The notes under the pieces are model-generated. The model was not told the DNA's origin. It was given only the letters and a program-made list of their open reading frames with translations, and searched no databases. DNA of 64,000 nucleotides from Leptodontidium sp. MPI-SDFR-AT-0119 (Eukaryota > Ascomycota > Leotiomycetes > Helotiales > Leptodontidiaceae), in contig JAHLEZ010000008.1 in NCBI GenBank assembly GCA_020726505.1, positions 2,666,001 through 2,730,000 on the forward strand, given 5' to 3'. Positions 10,724 to 22,501 of this stretch are shown here, piece after piece. Position 1 is the first letter of the stretch, and each line of letters starts with the position of its first letter. Both the position numbers and the translations under genes were made by a program.

Positions 10724-13237
10724 CTATTTGCTGAAGTCAAGAAGTGCAACGTTCCAACAAGTCTCCATTTGAATAGCGCCTCTTTTCTGCCAGTTTTTAA
10801 GGCATTCCTGGTGCCAAAGCATATTACCACTCAAATTAGAGCTCTGTGGAGTAGTCTATAAAGCGCAAGAAGAAAAGACACGCTCACACTCAGAGCTCAT
10901 TGCAGGGACAGAAAGGAAATCAAACGCCATTTTACATAACTGTGGCCACTAGGCCTCTTTTGACAACCAATACTCCATAAGAGGCTGATCTGTTGGTGCC
11001 TCTTCAAGATACTGAGTCAACTGATCTTTGCGAGCTGAAGACCTACTCCGCGTAGAGCCAGAAGGTAAGGTAAGAGCCAACTGATCAAGAACTGACTCCA
11101 TATAAGACCTCCGAGCCGACGGCTCCGGGGATACCTCAACTCTAGTGGCAGGCCCCTCTATTTCCTTGTATTCTCGCAGCCATAAGGCTTTGAGGTTTGC
11201 TTTGCCTTCTTTGACGAATCGAGCCATAGAGAGGCCACTCCACTGTTAATCAAAGTAGGCCCATTTCCATCGGGGGTGGAGTACTAGAGCCGCTATCCAC
11301 GCTATTGAAGCGTCTGTTTTGCTGTAATATTCTTTGGTCTTTCCCCAGGCGTGTGTAATAGAGCTTTGTATGCCTCTGTAGTTGTTGAAGTCGCCATTCT
11401 TTGCCTTAGCCTCAAGATTCTCAAAGTGAGTGAATATATACTCAAATACAGGAAGAGTCTCCCATAAAGCACCATGTGACGCTTGTTTCCTTCCCTCCTA
11501 CAAATCATAGTTCCCCTCAAGGCCTTTAGTAAAGTGAAATAAGGGCTCTAGGTGCTGTGCCATCAAAGCAAGGGTCTCCTATTCGCCTTCGCTGAGGTAG
11601 TCGTTTTGGTGTATTTCGACGTCAATAGGGAGCTTAGAGAGTCGTAATTTATAGGCGTACATATCGAGAGCCTCTCGTAAGGCTAAAGCGCGTTGAATCA
11701 TACAAAAAGACGCGTTCCAACGTATTCCACCATCAAGCACCACCTTCCACTGCTTTCCAGTAGCCTCACCAACGTTATACTCCTTTTGTAAGTCGAAAAA
11801 CAGGTCCGTACGCTTTCCAGAGGCCATGACGTGTGCCACTAAGTTATGGAGTTTTCCAAGCTCTCCGCGACGCCTCCAAAGAGCTCGCCTTTCACCTGGC
11901 CCCCCGCTGTTATATTCGGCTTCAAAGCTTGTCGAATCTTAGCCAAATAGATATTACTCGGCGATCAAATTAATGACGTGTCCTATACAGCGTAATCGTC
12001 GTGTTTTCGGGTCAAAGAGGAGTGTTTTACTAAGCTCTAGAAGTGTGGTATCGTTGTTTGTTGCGTTGTCAAGAACGAAGTAGCCAAGATTAGTAGAAGT
12101 GACTCCAAAGCGTGAAAGGAGAAGTAAAAGGACTAAAGCTTGGTCTATAAAAGTCAGCCTAAAGGAATCGTTAGTAGAAGAGCAGCTTACCAACACCAGT
12201 CTTGCTATGCTTTAGTAGCTCTGGCAGGCCAATTAGACGTGTAACGGCCTTATTCTGGTTGTTAATAAAATAAGCAACAACTGCAACGACACTAACTTTC
12301 TCTCTCTTTGAACTCCACTCATCAAAAGAGAGGTGAACCTTCGATTTGGCGTCTCTAATCTCTTGTATAATATAAGGCTCAAAGAAAACAAACATATCGT
12401 GTACCCATTGACTTGTAGTTAACGCTGAATCAGGAAGAGCTTTTAAAGCTGTAGAGTTGGCAATAAAAAAGAGCCTTTGAAAAGAAGGTAAGACTGATTT
12501 TTGGTGTTTGACGTTGTCTATTATAACCTATTAAATGAAGGCGTTCTTGAATTCAAGATAACGAAAAGGTATAATTTTGGCGTAATCTTCATCTACGACT
12601 CCAGAAGCTTGTAATCTGACAGGTTCTACTGGCTCCGTTGTAGTAGAAGGGGGTAGTTGCCAAATATCTCTATATTTATCAAGGTAATAGTAGGTGGCAA
12701 GGTGTGTTTCGACATTCCGGAGTGTATTCGTAGAGAAAGTGGTCTCCTTATGGCGACTGAAGACAGGGTCATGGTGGCCTACTAATTAGCCAATTAGTAA
12801 TAGCAGACTGGGTAATACATACAGCGTTTACAGCTCCAAAAAGTAGGCTGTTTTGGCTTAGAAAGCTCTATTAGACAGTATCCAAGCTGCCATACCCATT
12901 GAGTCCGTGGTCGTTTAGGTGCTAGAGCTAGGGTCTTTCCCCGAGGTAAATTAGCCACAACTACCGGCCGATCATCAAACAAAGGCTCTCCAAAGTTGTA
13001 TGGAGAGTAATCAGGTGGAAGAGTCGTATTCTGAGGTTTATAAGGGTCGTAATTGGCGTTGTATTGAGGGGGGGGGATTCGACAAGAGTCTTTTGGCTTG
13101 ATTTGCACCGAAGAAGCCGAGGATTCCATCATACGTCGAAACGCGCTCCGTACAGGTACAGTGGTGCTCGCAGAAGGCATAGATGAAGTTTGTGACGCAT
13201 TCTCGTCAATATCAATAGGAGAAGTTGATCGAGACAT
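10724..13237 (-). pseudogene. hAT transposase relic
   Basis: Reading the minus strand from the ATG near 13237, the frames contain hAT landmarks in order: a BED-like Cys segment (W-S-C-K-R-C) near 12830, H-L-S-F-D-E-W near 12330, G-Y-F-V-L-D-N-A-T-N-N-D near 12060 (a catalytic Asp region), R-L-R-C-I-G-H-V-I-N-L near 11960, and the C-terminal dimerisation block L-S-V-P-A-M-S-S-E-C-E-R-V-F-S-S near 10880. In-frame TAG or TAA codons interrupt it, for example near 11246, just after the M-E-Y-W-L-S segment near 10950, and in the hATC block near 10860. Some may be removed by introns, but the C-terminal ones interrupt conserved text, so the protein is probably inactive. Confidence 0.82.
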
Positions 13238-13550
13238 GTTGCGTGGAGATATTAAGAAGTCAAAGCTAGAATTAGTAGTGGAAATGGTTAGAATATGATT
13301 CTGGGGAAATTCTACGATTCTGCCGCGTTTCACCGCCCTGATTTGGGCTCCAGGGACTCAAAACACACCAATTCAGTGGCTAAAAACACACGAATTCAAC
13401 CCTATTATTGACCCTATTACAGGCAAAATTAAAGGCACTAGCTTATAAGCGCTTATAAGCTAACTTTTAAGCAAGCTGATTGGCTTATAAATATTCTACA
13501 GCTGACTGGCTTACTTCAAAAGCTCAACTTATTGACTGGCTTATAAGCTA

Positions 13551-13571
13551 GCTGACTTATTGGATGCTCTG
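13551..13571 (-). repeat. hAT right terminal inverted repeat
   Basis: 21-bp perfect partner of 10588-10608. Inward (13440-13550) are four or more copies of CTGAYTGGCTTA-like motifs and GCTTATAAGC palindromes. Confidence 0.92.
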
Positions 13572-13579
13572 CGGCTAGG
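13572..13579. repeat. hAT target-site duplication, right copy
   Basis: CGGCTAGG, identical to 10580-10587. Confidence 0.95.
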
Positions 13580-13851
13580 TTTACGTGTTTGGGGTGTGAG
13601 AGGATTCTGGCGATGCCGGTTCCCTGAAAACAGAATCAGCAGCCGCCATCCGAATGGAGAGCAGGAAATAGGAAAATAATGAACAGATTGAAGAGCAGCG
13701 GTCGGGGTTTGAATATCCTTTGTGTTGATACAAATGTAATCTATCATCTCGCGTACATAGAACCCAAGATCCCAACTCACGTCTCATAGAACAAAATACT
13801 CACAGTGTTTGGACCAGCTCCAATGATGATTGCAAGACCTGAGGGAGGCAT

Positions 13852-14765
13852 TCTGAATTTCTGACTAATTCTTGATTCTTTTAATTGCTTTCTTGTGGCA
13901 TACACAAAGGCAGGTATAATCTATTTCAGAGTAAGACTCTTTCTTTATGCAATAAGTTCACTACCTACCACAGATTTGAAAGGTTCCCCTACGTCAGTTG
14001 CAGGGGGTCATGACGTTTAGTTGTCTGCGTCGGTCATTGCATTCCTTAAGTCCGAAGAGAAGACACTTGACTACCTTCGAACTAGCGGCTGAGCGTCGCT
14101 TCGCTTCAGCTCCAACACCAACTTCACTCCGCCATCTCTTCACAATCACAACAAAAGACACACGTTTCATAATTTTTCAAAGCCTTTGTATTCCATTGCG
14201 TTTTTCTTTGGTTTGTCTTCACTGCCAATTCTATTGATCGTTATTGAAGTATTGTACTGCAAGTACAGCTTGTCGAACGAGTAACCTTCCGTTCCAACCA
14301 CTCAGAAGCATCTGCCCATCCGCAAGATCTGAGTATATGAGGAATGCCGAGACACATGAAAGCAACGAGAGAAGTTATGTTTGAGAGAGTGCGTCCATGA
14401 CACCAGGCCAGAGAGGGATGTCTATCTAAAAACCCAAAAAGACGGTTGAAAGGGAGGTAACCATCCAACCTGATTCCCTAACCCATCCATACATGTCCGT
14501 ATGCCCACCCCAAAGCCCGTGTCAGATCAGAACTGCTCCGGCATACAAGCTCGGCGCGACCATGGTATTTCCAAGGTTCAAGGTATCCCTCAACTCTCCG
14601 AGAGACGTTAGACGTACGGAACGAAATGGAACGCGATCTGCATTGTCCAACATTGAGGAGATATCCTAACACTACACCAATACCAACACCCCTGCTGTCC
14701 ACCCAAAGTCCCAATATCCTCTCATCCTCCAAGTCTCTAGGTATACCCGTCGTCGTTGGAAACAA
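13852..14765. other. intergenic
   Basis: About 0.9 kb upstream of the interrupted SDR and downstream of the membrane protein gene. Short frames on both strands (for example 13998-14237 and 14478-14765) show no protein signature. Nothing recognised. Confidence 0.45.
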
Positions 14766-16392
14766 TCAGAAGTACCCCAATGGTTGCGGACCAGGTGGTG
14801 GAGGAGGAGAATAGTTCGGCATAGGACCCGCGGTGAAATCGGTGATGTTTTTGGATGGACCACCCGTCTTCTTCTGCCTCTCAGCAATTATTCTCTGCTT
14901 CTGCGCAATGAGTCTCTGTTTCTCGGCACGGGCAGCGATGGAGTCGTAGATAGGGGGTGAGGTCGAAGTCGAGCGGATAGACTCGCCATCGAGCTTTCGC
15001 TGGGCTGAAGCACGGCGAGCGGAACGAACATCGTCGTCATCCTCATCAAGGTCAGAGAATCTGGGTTGCCGTGGAATGATGTATTTTCGGTCTGGTCGAC
15101 TTGAAGGTGGTGTTGGATGGCCATGCCCGGAGGGTCCATCAGAGTTGCCTGACTGTCCGGATTTCATGAGTAGAGGATACACTTGACCATTCCCCTCGGC
15201 GTTTTTGAGGTAGGCTGCCTGATCACGAAGCTCTTGCTCTAATGCTCGCAGCTCGTCGAGCTGGGTTGAATCGATACCCGAGGAGCTGCGAGTGTGGTAG
15301 TCGCCGAAATTAGGAGTGATGCTCGAGTAGGTCTCTGATCGATCTCGACCTGCAGTCCCTTCCTTGACGATATTCAACGGTTCCGGACTCACAGACCTAG
15401 TACCAGACATCATTGTAGGGGCGGTTCCTCCTGAGCGAACAGAGCCAGAAACCTTTCTCATTCCAGCAACAGGTGTCATTCTCATACTCTCTTGCACAGA
15501 CTCCGTGAGGCTAGCAGGACGTGCGGGTCTGACTGGTCCTAAGTTTGATGGTGTGGTTGATCGGAGTGCAGTGGTCATGCTATTCAACTCGTTGAGATTC
15601 GCGGTATTGAGCGGTGACGAGATCGGGGGTCGAGCACTGTTCCAGTCGCGGTTTCGGTATGCGGCGTTGCGCTCCTCGACTCTCTCGCGCGCTCGTCGTT
15701 TCTTCATGAAGAATGCACCTGAGCCTACCATGGCGATAGCGCAGACTATTCCGAAGACGATGAGGACGATGCTGGTTGTTCCGATACCCTTCTTGGGTGG
15801 TGGTGGAGGTGGAGCCGCACTGTGCGACGGTGTTGGTGCGGTCGAGACTCCTGGAGTCTTGGAGGCTGACGAAGTCGAGGAAGTCGTGGTAGCGGACGAT
15901 TTTGTGGATGTTGCCGATACCGATGTCGCTGAAGTTGAAGGTGAAGGTGAAGGTGAAGGTGAAGCGCTGCCAATTGTCCCCCAGGAAGTCGACCCTGCTG
16001 ATTTCCACTCCGTGAATGTTGAATGAAGAGTTCTTATGGTCGTGAGGGTTCTGCAAAAGAAAAGCACGTTAGCACACATCTCCATACCTTACATACCCTC
16101 AGATCGCCATCATGACTTACAGGGTACCTGGCTCCGCCGGTCCTGGATCCTCCGTTCTAGTTGCTCGAACCGACTGGCCAAACTCGTTAGTGGTCAAATA
16201 AACAACTGCAGTACTGTTTTGAGTTACCAGAGTACTGGTCGTGATGGTATCTGTTATCTCAAAAGTCGATACGACTATCCGATAGTCCATCTCAGAGGAC
16301 TCAGGTGGAGGAGGCGGAGCGCGTGGATCACTCACTTCAGGGTCTTGTGCGAGTGCAAGCGTTGACGCAAAAAGTAAGAGTAGAAATTTCAT
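14766..16392 (-). CDS. single-pass membrane protein with Ser/Thr-rich ectodomain (Mid2/WSC-like architecture)
   Basis: Exons 16392-16121 and 16050-14766 (intron GTAAGT..TGCAG) encode about 518 residues. Residues 1-15 form a signal peptide (M-K-F-L-L-L-L-F-A-S...). A Pro-rich stretch, then a Ser/Thr-rich ectodomain with a run of Ser-Pro repeats encoded by a short tandem array near 15940-15965, lead to one transmembrane helix near residues 190-212 (S-I-V-L-I-V-F-G-I-V-C-A) followed by the stop-transfer sequence K-K-R-R-A-R. The cytoplasmic tail is long, low-complexity, with charged Q/K/R-rich repeats near the end and a Pro-rich C-terminus. This is the layout of fungal cell-wall stress sensors and similar proteins, but no conserved Cys-rich WSC domain is visible, so the function is unassigned. 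Confidence 0.8.
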
Positions 16393-18343
16393 GCTTATGG
16401 TAGCAGTCTTTTCCTCTGGCGGGTTTGATTGTGTAGCGAATTTCCGATGCCGGGTTTAGGTTCGTGGGGGAGGTAAGACTAGGCACGAAGAGGTTTGAGA
16501 TATTCTTGCAGGTCTCGTTGTGGGTGGAAGTTAAATAAGGACGAGCAAAGGACCTTACACCAAGCTCAAGTCAGCGTCAACGAGTCAAAGACGTCGCATC
16601 CAGAGGAGAGAGAAGAAGACGAAGAAAAGGGGATTCACGTACCTGCGAGTCAAACGAAGTCTACTTTAAATGACCTCCACCACGATAACGAAGCCTGATA
16701 TCGCGATACCAAATAGCAAGAAGGCTCTGCCAGGAGAAGCGACCCGAGTATCTGAGAGGCTCTCAAGCTGCTCAAAAGCCTTGAGCTAGTTAGAAGCTCG
16801 GTGCCAGCGCTCGAAGATTCTGTATCGGATTTTGCTTGCAGTGTAGAGAATAAAAGCTTTTGTCGTCCTAGCAGAGTGATTGTAGAGCTGACCTCGTCAG
16901 TTGTTAAGAATCAACATGGACCCACTCTCTAATCATCCGTTTTCCCAACCCCGTAGCTCGAAAAGCCCAACCAGCTGCCGAGTCAAGATGTGATAATTGA
17001 GTGTCTAAGATTTGAGTGGAGTGGCGGGGAGGCTCTGGAGTTCGAGGTGGAGATTCGATTTTGTACTGGAAGAGGGAGGGTGAATGATAATTCTTTTGTC
17101 TACGTGAGTTGTGAAAGGGCACAAGGGGAAGAAAGTGAATGGCATCTCTCCCCTAAAAAGTAAAAAGCCAGATCATTAAGGCTACGAGCAGATGGGGAAG
17201 CAAAATGTACGGCAGGCTGCGACTGTCACACTGATGTTGAACGCTTGTCCACAAGGACTTCGAAAGGGAATGTGTTCAACTCCCAACGCTAAATTATCAT
17301 CATCAAGTATTTCCTCCTGGTTCATCAGCTTGACAGAGTCCCAACCTATCAATGGTGCGCATGTGAATGTGTGAAAATTCTGTATGGGACAGCTCTAAGT
17401 AATGATGAATCGTTTGATAGGGTGAATTGGATTATTTTTCTATTCGATAATTTTCACTTTGTTTTTGAATGGATGTTCATACTTGCAAACTTTCTTTGTA
17501 GATAATATCGTTGTGGTATTTGGAATTGTGACTTCGGGTTGTTTAGGTGAGGTAGGGTGGGTTGGTTCAAAAGGGGCTCGGCTAATGCAAACATTCTTGT
17601 CTTGGCGGAAAAGGAGGAAGCTGGGGAATGTTAATGTGATGATGAAATGATTGAATCTCCATAGTATTCATCTATTTATACGTTATAAGACCTACATGGG
17701 TTGGGACTCTTCATGACTACTAGAGAACAAAAATCAGATACACAGAACTTTGTATTTTATTTGAAGATTGCGAATCTAAACTGTGACAGCAGACGTCAAT
17801 TTCTAAATGTTTCAGTTTCAAACCTTCAGGAGATAGAATTCAAGCCTTATATTTGAACTTTTTTTTGGGAAGCTGAGTGCAAACATGAAGCAGGAGAAAA
17901 TTCAATTCAACAAAGTAAATTCTTTACCTCGTTGTCATTTATTAATACAAAGCTTTACAACCAACTGCGATTCAGCTCGTGTCCTAGATAGAAGAGCCGT
18001 TAGCGTCTCAGTACTGATCTTGTGTTTTCGCTTCAAATATAAAGTTGGCGTTGAGAGGAGCCTGAAAATTGGGTACAAATGCCCTGAACTTCAGTGTGTG
18101 AGCCCGAAATCTTGCTGAGGCCTTAGAGGAAATGACTCATCCTTTTTACTAGTCACTGAGAGCTGAGCTGAAGTCGTTGTCGGTCAAACCACATGTCTGC
18201 AGGTGTGTTCGTAGCTTATGAAAACGACTTAATATTTTTACCTGAGCAGCTGAGCTCGATGTACGTATCGCTAGTCTATGAAGTCCACCTTTCATACCTT
18301 GCTTCTCCATATTGATTTATAATACACCAATTATGGCATCCTT
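16393..18343. other. intergenic, gene-poor
   Basis: About 2 kb without a gene I can support. Small frames (16904-17122 minus, 17459-17650 plus, 17885-18118 plus) lack recognisable features. No transposon ends noticed. Confidence 0.45.
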
Positions 18344-19095
18344 TCAATTTCTGCTTCCATAAATCCCATCCACTGTATTACCTTCGCTATTTAGCATATT
18401 TTCCTCCGCTAATGATCCAATTTCACTTCGAGGCTGCGCTATCATCTCTCTCAAATCCACTTCCGGCTCTCGAAACCTGACATCCCTTTCAATCCCGCAT
18501 TTTATCTGGTGTTTCGATTCCATTCCGTGGGGTTCTCCAGTAGTGGCTTGGTCCTTGTACATGTCGGTATCGGAAGCCGTAGGTCTCGTGAACTTCTCCA
18601 AACTATAGGGGTTCCGACCACTTGAGAATACATTTTCAATCTCAATTCGAAAGTCTCAAGACTTTTGACGCGAAGGAAGATTGGCAGGTCTCGAATTTCC
18701 AACAGACGCTCTTTTAGATATTCCTCTTTCTGGGCGCCTAGACCATACAATATTTTGAATATCCTGCCACTGAGTTCAAGAGATATTATGAGGTGCTTCA
18801 ATCCTCTACAAGCACTTATAGCATCAAGCATTTGCGTTTATTTTAGTAGTTTTCCTTTTCGTAGTCGCCCCCTCTCGTGGTGAAGTGTAATGACGAGAAG
18901 TTATTCCGATGCTCCTGACTGGGAGCTAGGAAACGAAGTCGATCTGATTGTCTGTCGAGCAATCTGATGGTATTCGATTTGAAGCATATGGAACCTCCCA
19001 CAACATCGACGTAGAATTGCCGACAAGGGAGATGGACACTTTGATGTATCTGAGTAGTCTGTGACCCCTCTCTGGCAACGAACATTCGATGTCAT
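18344..19095 (-). pseudogene. decayed fungal hypothetical gene (F-box/DUF7730-like text)
   Basis: Three adjacent minus-strand fragments in two frames read like one protein: a segment with S-N-T-I-R-L-L-D and H-R-N-N-F-S-S-L-H-F near 18900-19060, then A-I-S-A-C-R-G-L-K-H-L near 18800, then an acidic tail near 18350-18600. Fungal hypothetical proteins with a field of the form 'N-T-F-x-F ... I-x-S-L ... C-x-G-L-x-x-L' show this order. A stop and a frameshift separate the first two parts near 18840. The resemblance is from memory and weak. Confidence 0.3.
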
Positions 19096-21271
19096 TAGAA
19101 TCGCTTCTGTGAAGAAGAGCTTGGCCCCATTGCGAATCCTGCTGCCAGTATTGCAGAGGCTCTCTTCAAAACCTGAACCTTTGTTCCTAAATGATAATTC
19201 GCACTTCTGCCGGCAGTGTGATTAACCTAGACTCGGGCTATAGTACTATGGCGTTCGCCCAGGCTTGAGACTGTGACGTCACTTGTCAGCATGGTAGTTC
19301 TAAGTCCTGGAGCTGGATCTCCCTAACTTACGTGGATATCCATGGCAGGATCTGAAGTCCGGGGATTTGCCATCATTGATATTTCTGAGGAATCGATTTA
19401 AGACTCTGCGGCTGGTAAAGTAAGTGGGCCTGGGAGAGTTTTCTTTTGTGACCAGATTTGATCAAAGAGGCAAAAGTTGCCGGAGAGTATAAATGGCTGA
19501 ATAATTAGAAAGTTATTCTGACGGAAGTGGATATAGGGAAGGGAATTCATAGAATTATTTTAATCATTATATCGATTTAAAACCGACCGACAAGCTTTTA
19601 TCGCTAATCTGGGTCACAAAATTCCTCAAAATGGGAGTGCGAGGACCTAAATTAAACATTGAAAGGTAGAATAGCGCCGTCTGAGTGGTTAGTCTCTAGC
19701 TTGGAGGAAGTCAAATCACCTGACCCGTACCTCCCGTATTTATTAGAGTCATTTGCTGCTTTATCAGTCTAATGTAATGAAAGAGCAGTAGAAATGATGA
19801 TCGGTGAATTTCCTATTAGAACAGAATATGTTGATAGGAATACAATCATTAGGTGCGGTACTATCACAAAGAAGGCCCGGTGGCTGCCAATACACAGTGA
19901 TGACAAGACGTCGGAGATCCACGGAAGCTTTTTCTCGTTACCGAAAAGCTCAAAACTTATTTGGTTCGCCAATTAATGCGCTTCTCTTTAGTCATATCTT
20001 AAAGCTTCCTTGCGTCCCATTACTTTCACGTTATTCAAGTGATAACCCGGGAAGCAGGCCCGTCAGCTCCAATCTGGCTATGCCCTTTTCTTACTTTATG
20101 AACTAAGTATTATGTCTTAAGAAACGATAGAAATAATGGCTATCGGTATTCGCCCTTTTATTAAAATTACTCTTTTGAATAAGGCATGCTGAAATACACA
20201 CCTATAGACAAAATTCTTGCATTGCGTGGGATCATCACACTGAAGCCTAGACTCTTCTCAACTTGGCATTGGTAACTACATGTTTGACGGCACGAAATCT
20301 CCTCCAAATATATGTACGCAAGTAAATTGCCAACAGTTAAAACTCTTCAGTTATATTTCCTCCGCTAATCCCGTGCCATTCCAGTGTCCGCTGGGTCTCT
20401 ACTTCGAAAAAGAAAAAGAAAAAGCATTTTCAATCATCATGCACTAAAAGTAGTGAAGCTAGAATCATACTTACATTGAGAACCAAGAGTTTGTATCTGC
20501 ATCAGATCTGCTCTCCGTTATCAAGAGATACCGCGACAATCAGGATAATGCCACTTCTTGTCCTGGATCATGGTGTGGGAGTTGGGCATCGCGTATAAAA
20601 TGACAGCGAAAATTTACGCAGTCGTGCAGTCAAATGTTCTGTGCCACGCGACTTGTTCGCACGCGCTCTACTATTAACCTTCCACTCAATCTAGAAGGTT
20701 CAATACAAAACGACGTTCTATCCCTTTCGCCCGTCGTTTCCACTTCGTGTTTCTTTCGGCAGTTATATGATTGGGTGCTTCGCCCTCAGGTTGCAAAAGA
20801 ATCCAAGTTGCCAGGAACTTCGCGATAACTCGGCACTCAATGACCCTTGGAAGCTACATGCCGTCCTGTCGTCTCCAGTCATGCTGGCCGCCGGTAGATC
20901 TCCACACTAATAAGTTCCGACGAGAAGATTGGATGGTTCACTCTATATTATTCGTCTACTCGTGGTGCCAGGGTTGAGAATCCAAGATTTAAGAAGAGCG
21001 CAATTTACCGTATATGAAGTTGCATCCTACCTATGGGGTAAATAGAGGTGATGCGGGGAAAGTTATAATCATTCAACGCCTTTGGCTGCCCATTAGGATA
21101 AACAACAGCCAAGTGTTTCAGCACTGTAAATCCTAGACAGCGGCAAATATTTCACGCCCATCACCCACTAATGTCTTGACGATGTTTATATAAGTGAGCG
21201 GGAATCCCGTCGCTTCTTCTGGGGGATTTCCACCAGCTCAAGACTCGATCACAGTATTTTGTTCCGCAAAC
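19096..21271. other. intergenic, gene-poor; promoter of the DUF1996 gene at its right end
   Basis: About 2.2 kb of mostly AT-rich DNA without a supportable gene. A short GAAAAA microsatellite sits near 20408. A TATA box lies at 21187-21193. Confidence 0.5.
21187..21193 (+). promoter_or_regulatory. TATA box of the DUF1996 gene
   Basis: TATATAA inside GTTTATATAAG, 79 bp before the ATG at 21272, a usual distance in ascomycetes. No experimental support. Confidence 0.5.
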
Positions 21272-22501
21272 ATGAAGTGGCTTTTGTTCGCCCTCGCTCT
21301 TGTGGCGCCTTCCCAGGCCGGACTTCGGTTCGGATGTTCAACCATCAGTATCGAGAGGCTCGATCCTCTTGTTGAGCCAGGAAGTATTCCTTCTGCTCAC
21401 GTCCATCAGATTGTTGGCGGGAATACCTTTGCTCCAACTATGAGCTCTGGCGCAAAGAACAACATTGCCGACACTGCTACTTGCACATCGTGCTTCTTCT
21501 CTGAAGATTTCTCCAACTACTGGACGGCAGTCTTGTACTTCAAGGCCCGCAATGGCACCTACAAACGTGTGCCCATCTTTGCGAATGCTCAGTTGGAAGG
21601 GTCAACAGATGGAATGACCATCTACTACACCCAGAAGGATTTCAACTCGAACGGAAACAAGAAGATCACAGCTTTCCCACCAGTATGTATCCCGCTCAGG
21701 GACCTGAGTGTACAGGGCTAATCGATGCAGGGATTCCGCATGACAGTCGGCAGCCCAACGACTAACACCAAAGCCGGCGTTGTCAAGGGTCTAGCATACA
21801 CTTGCCTCCAGACGGTCTTGACTCGAGGAGCCGAGACACCTGATTTCCCAACGAAGCCATGTCCAGCTGGAATCATGGCGATCCATCATTTCCCATCGTA
21901 AGTCTATTCCCCCGAAATACACTGACAATCATCACTAACAGAATGCAGTTGCTGGGACGGAAAGAACGTTGATAGTCCCGACCATCAATCCCACATGTTC
22001 AGCACCACGAAAGATGGATTCCAAGAAGCTGGTCCCTGTCCAGCCTCCCATCCCGTCCGCATGCCTCAGCTAGCCTACGAGACAATGTGGGACACCACGA
22101 AGTTCAACGATAAGTCTTTATGGCCTACCGATGGTTCTCAACCATTCGTCGTACGTGTTCTCTCTTCAAACTCTTGTGGATATCCGGAGCCTCACTGACT
22201 TGAATACAGTGGAGTATGGGTGATAGCACTGGATATGCGACCCATGGCGATTACGTCTTCGGCTGGAAGGGCGACTCGCTCCAGAAGGCTATGGACTCGT
22301 CTTGCATGTTCCAAGCCTGTGGAAATGGTAAGCCGCTTCTGAGTCAGAATGCGGCTGCGATCAACAAGTGTAAAGTCAAAGCTACCGTCACTGAAGAGAC
22401 TGATGGCTGTAAGTGGTGCCCCCACCCCTTGACCTATCGATAACAGTGCGCTGACAATTGGGTTGATAGGGCTCACGGCTCTCCCTGGCAGAGCCATGTA
22501 A
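21272..22501 (+). CDS. secreted DUF1996-domain protein
   Basis: Five exons (21272-21682, 21731-21897, 21949-22150, 22210-22408, 22470-22501) join in frame to 336 residues; all introns have GTATGT/GTAAGT/GTACGT donors and AG acceptors. Residues 1-17 are a signal peptide (M-K-W-L-L-F-A-L-A-L...). The mature part opens L-R-F-G-C-S and contains I-P-S-A-H-V-H-Q-I-V-G-G-N, T-C-T-S-C, Y-W-T-A-V-L-Y, G-F-R-M-T-V-G, C-W-D-G-K-N-V-D, and H-G-D-Y-V-F-G-W-K-G, the conserved landmarks of DUF1996. The family is secreted or wall-bound in many fungi and has no settled activity. The final short exon is chosen because it completes D-G-W-L-T-A-L-P-G, typical of the family end. Confidence 0.92.

Larger units (their letters stand above)
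10588..13571 (-). mobile_element. hAT-superfamily DNA transposon, complete ends, decayed transposase
   Basis: A 2984-bp element bounded by perfect 21-bp terminal inverted repeats starting CAGAGCATCC (10588-10608 and 13551-13571) and flanked by the 8-bp duplication CGGCTAGG. Inside both ends lie many copies of a subterminal motif of the form TGAYTGGCTTA and palindromes around TTATAAGC, likely transposase-binding sites. A single transposase reading direction (minus) spans most of the interior but is broken by nonsense codons. The sharp ends and the perfect duplication suggest a fairly recent jump, possibly driven in trans by an active relative. Confidence 0.93.
9918..13851 (-). pseudogene. short-chain dehydrogenase (atypical SDR), split by a hAT insertion
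   Basis: The 5' part (13851 down to 13572) starts M-P-P-S-G-L-A-I-I-I-G-A-G-P-N-T, has an intron at 13624-13803 (GTGAGT..TCAG) and continues G-T-G-I-A-R-I-L, the Rossmann glycine-rich motif. The 3' part (10587 down to 9918) continues A-L-L-A-R-R-Q and runs to the stop. Between them lies the hAT element with an 8-bp duplication; mentally removing the element and one duplication copy restores an unbroken frame through N-L-A-V-A-L-L. Where classical SDRs have Tyr-X3-Lys, this protein has Y-G-A-G-R, so it belongs to a non-classical SDR group with uncertain catalysis. As it stands the gene cannot give a full-length product. Confidence 0.88.

Noticed and set aside
15364..16026. 220-residue plus-strand frame opposite the membrane protein gene
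   Set aside because: Shadow of the low-complexity coding strand; the minus-strand protein has signal peptide, membrane span and a proper intron.
19671..19740. tRNA-like text (GCCGTCTGAGTGGTTAG)
   Set aside because: No matching acceptor stem or T-loop GGTTCRA; does not fold as a tRNA.
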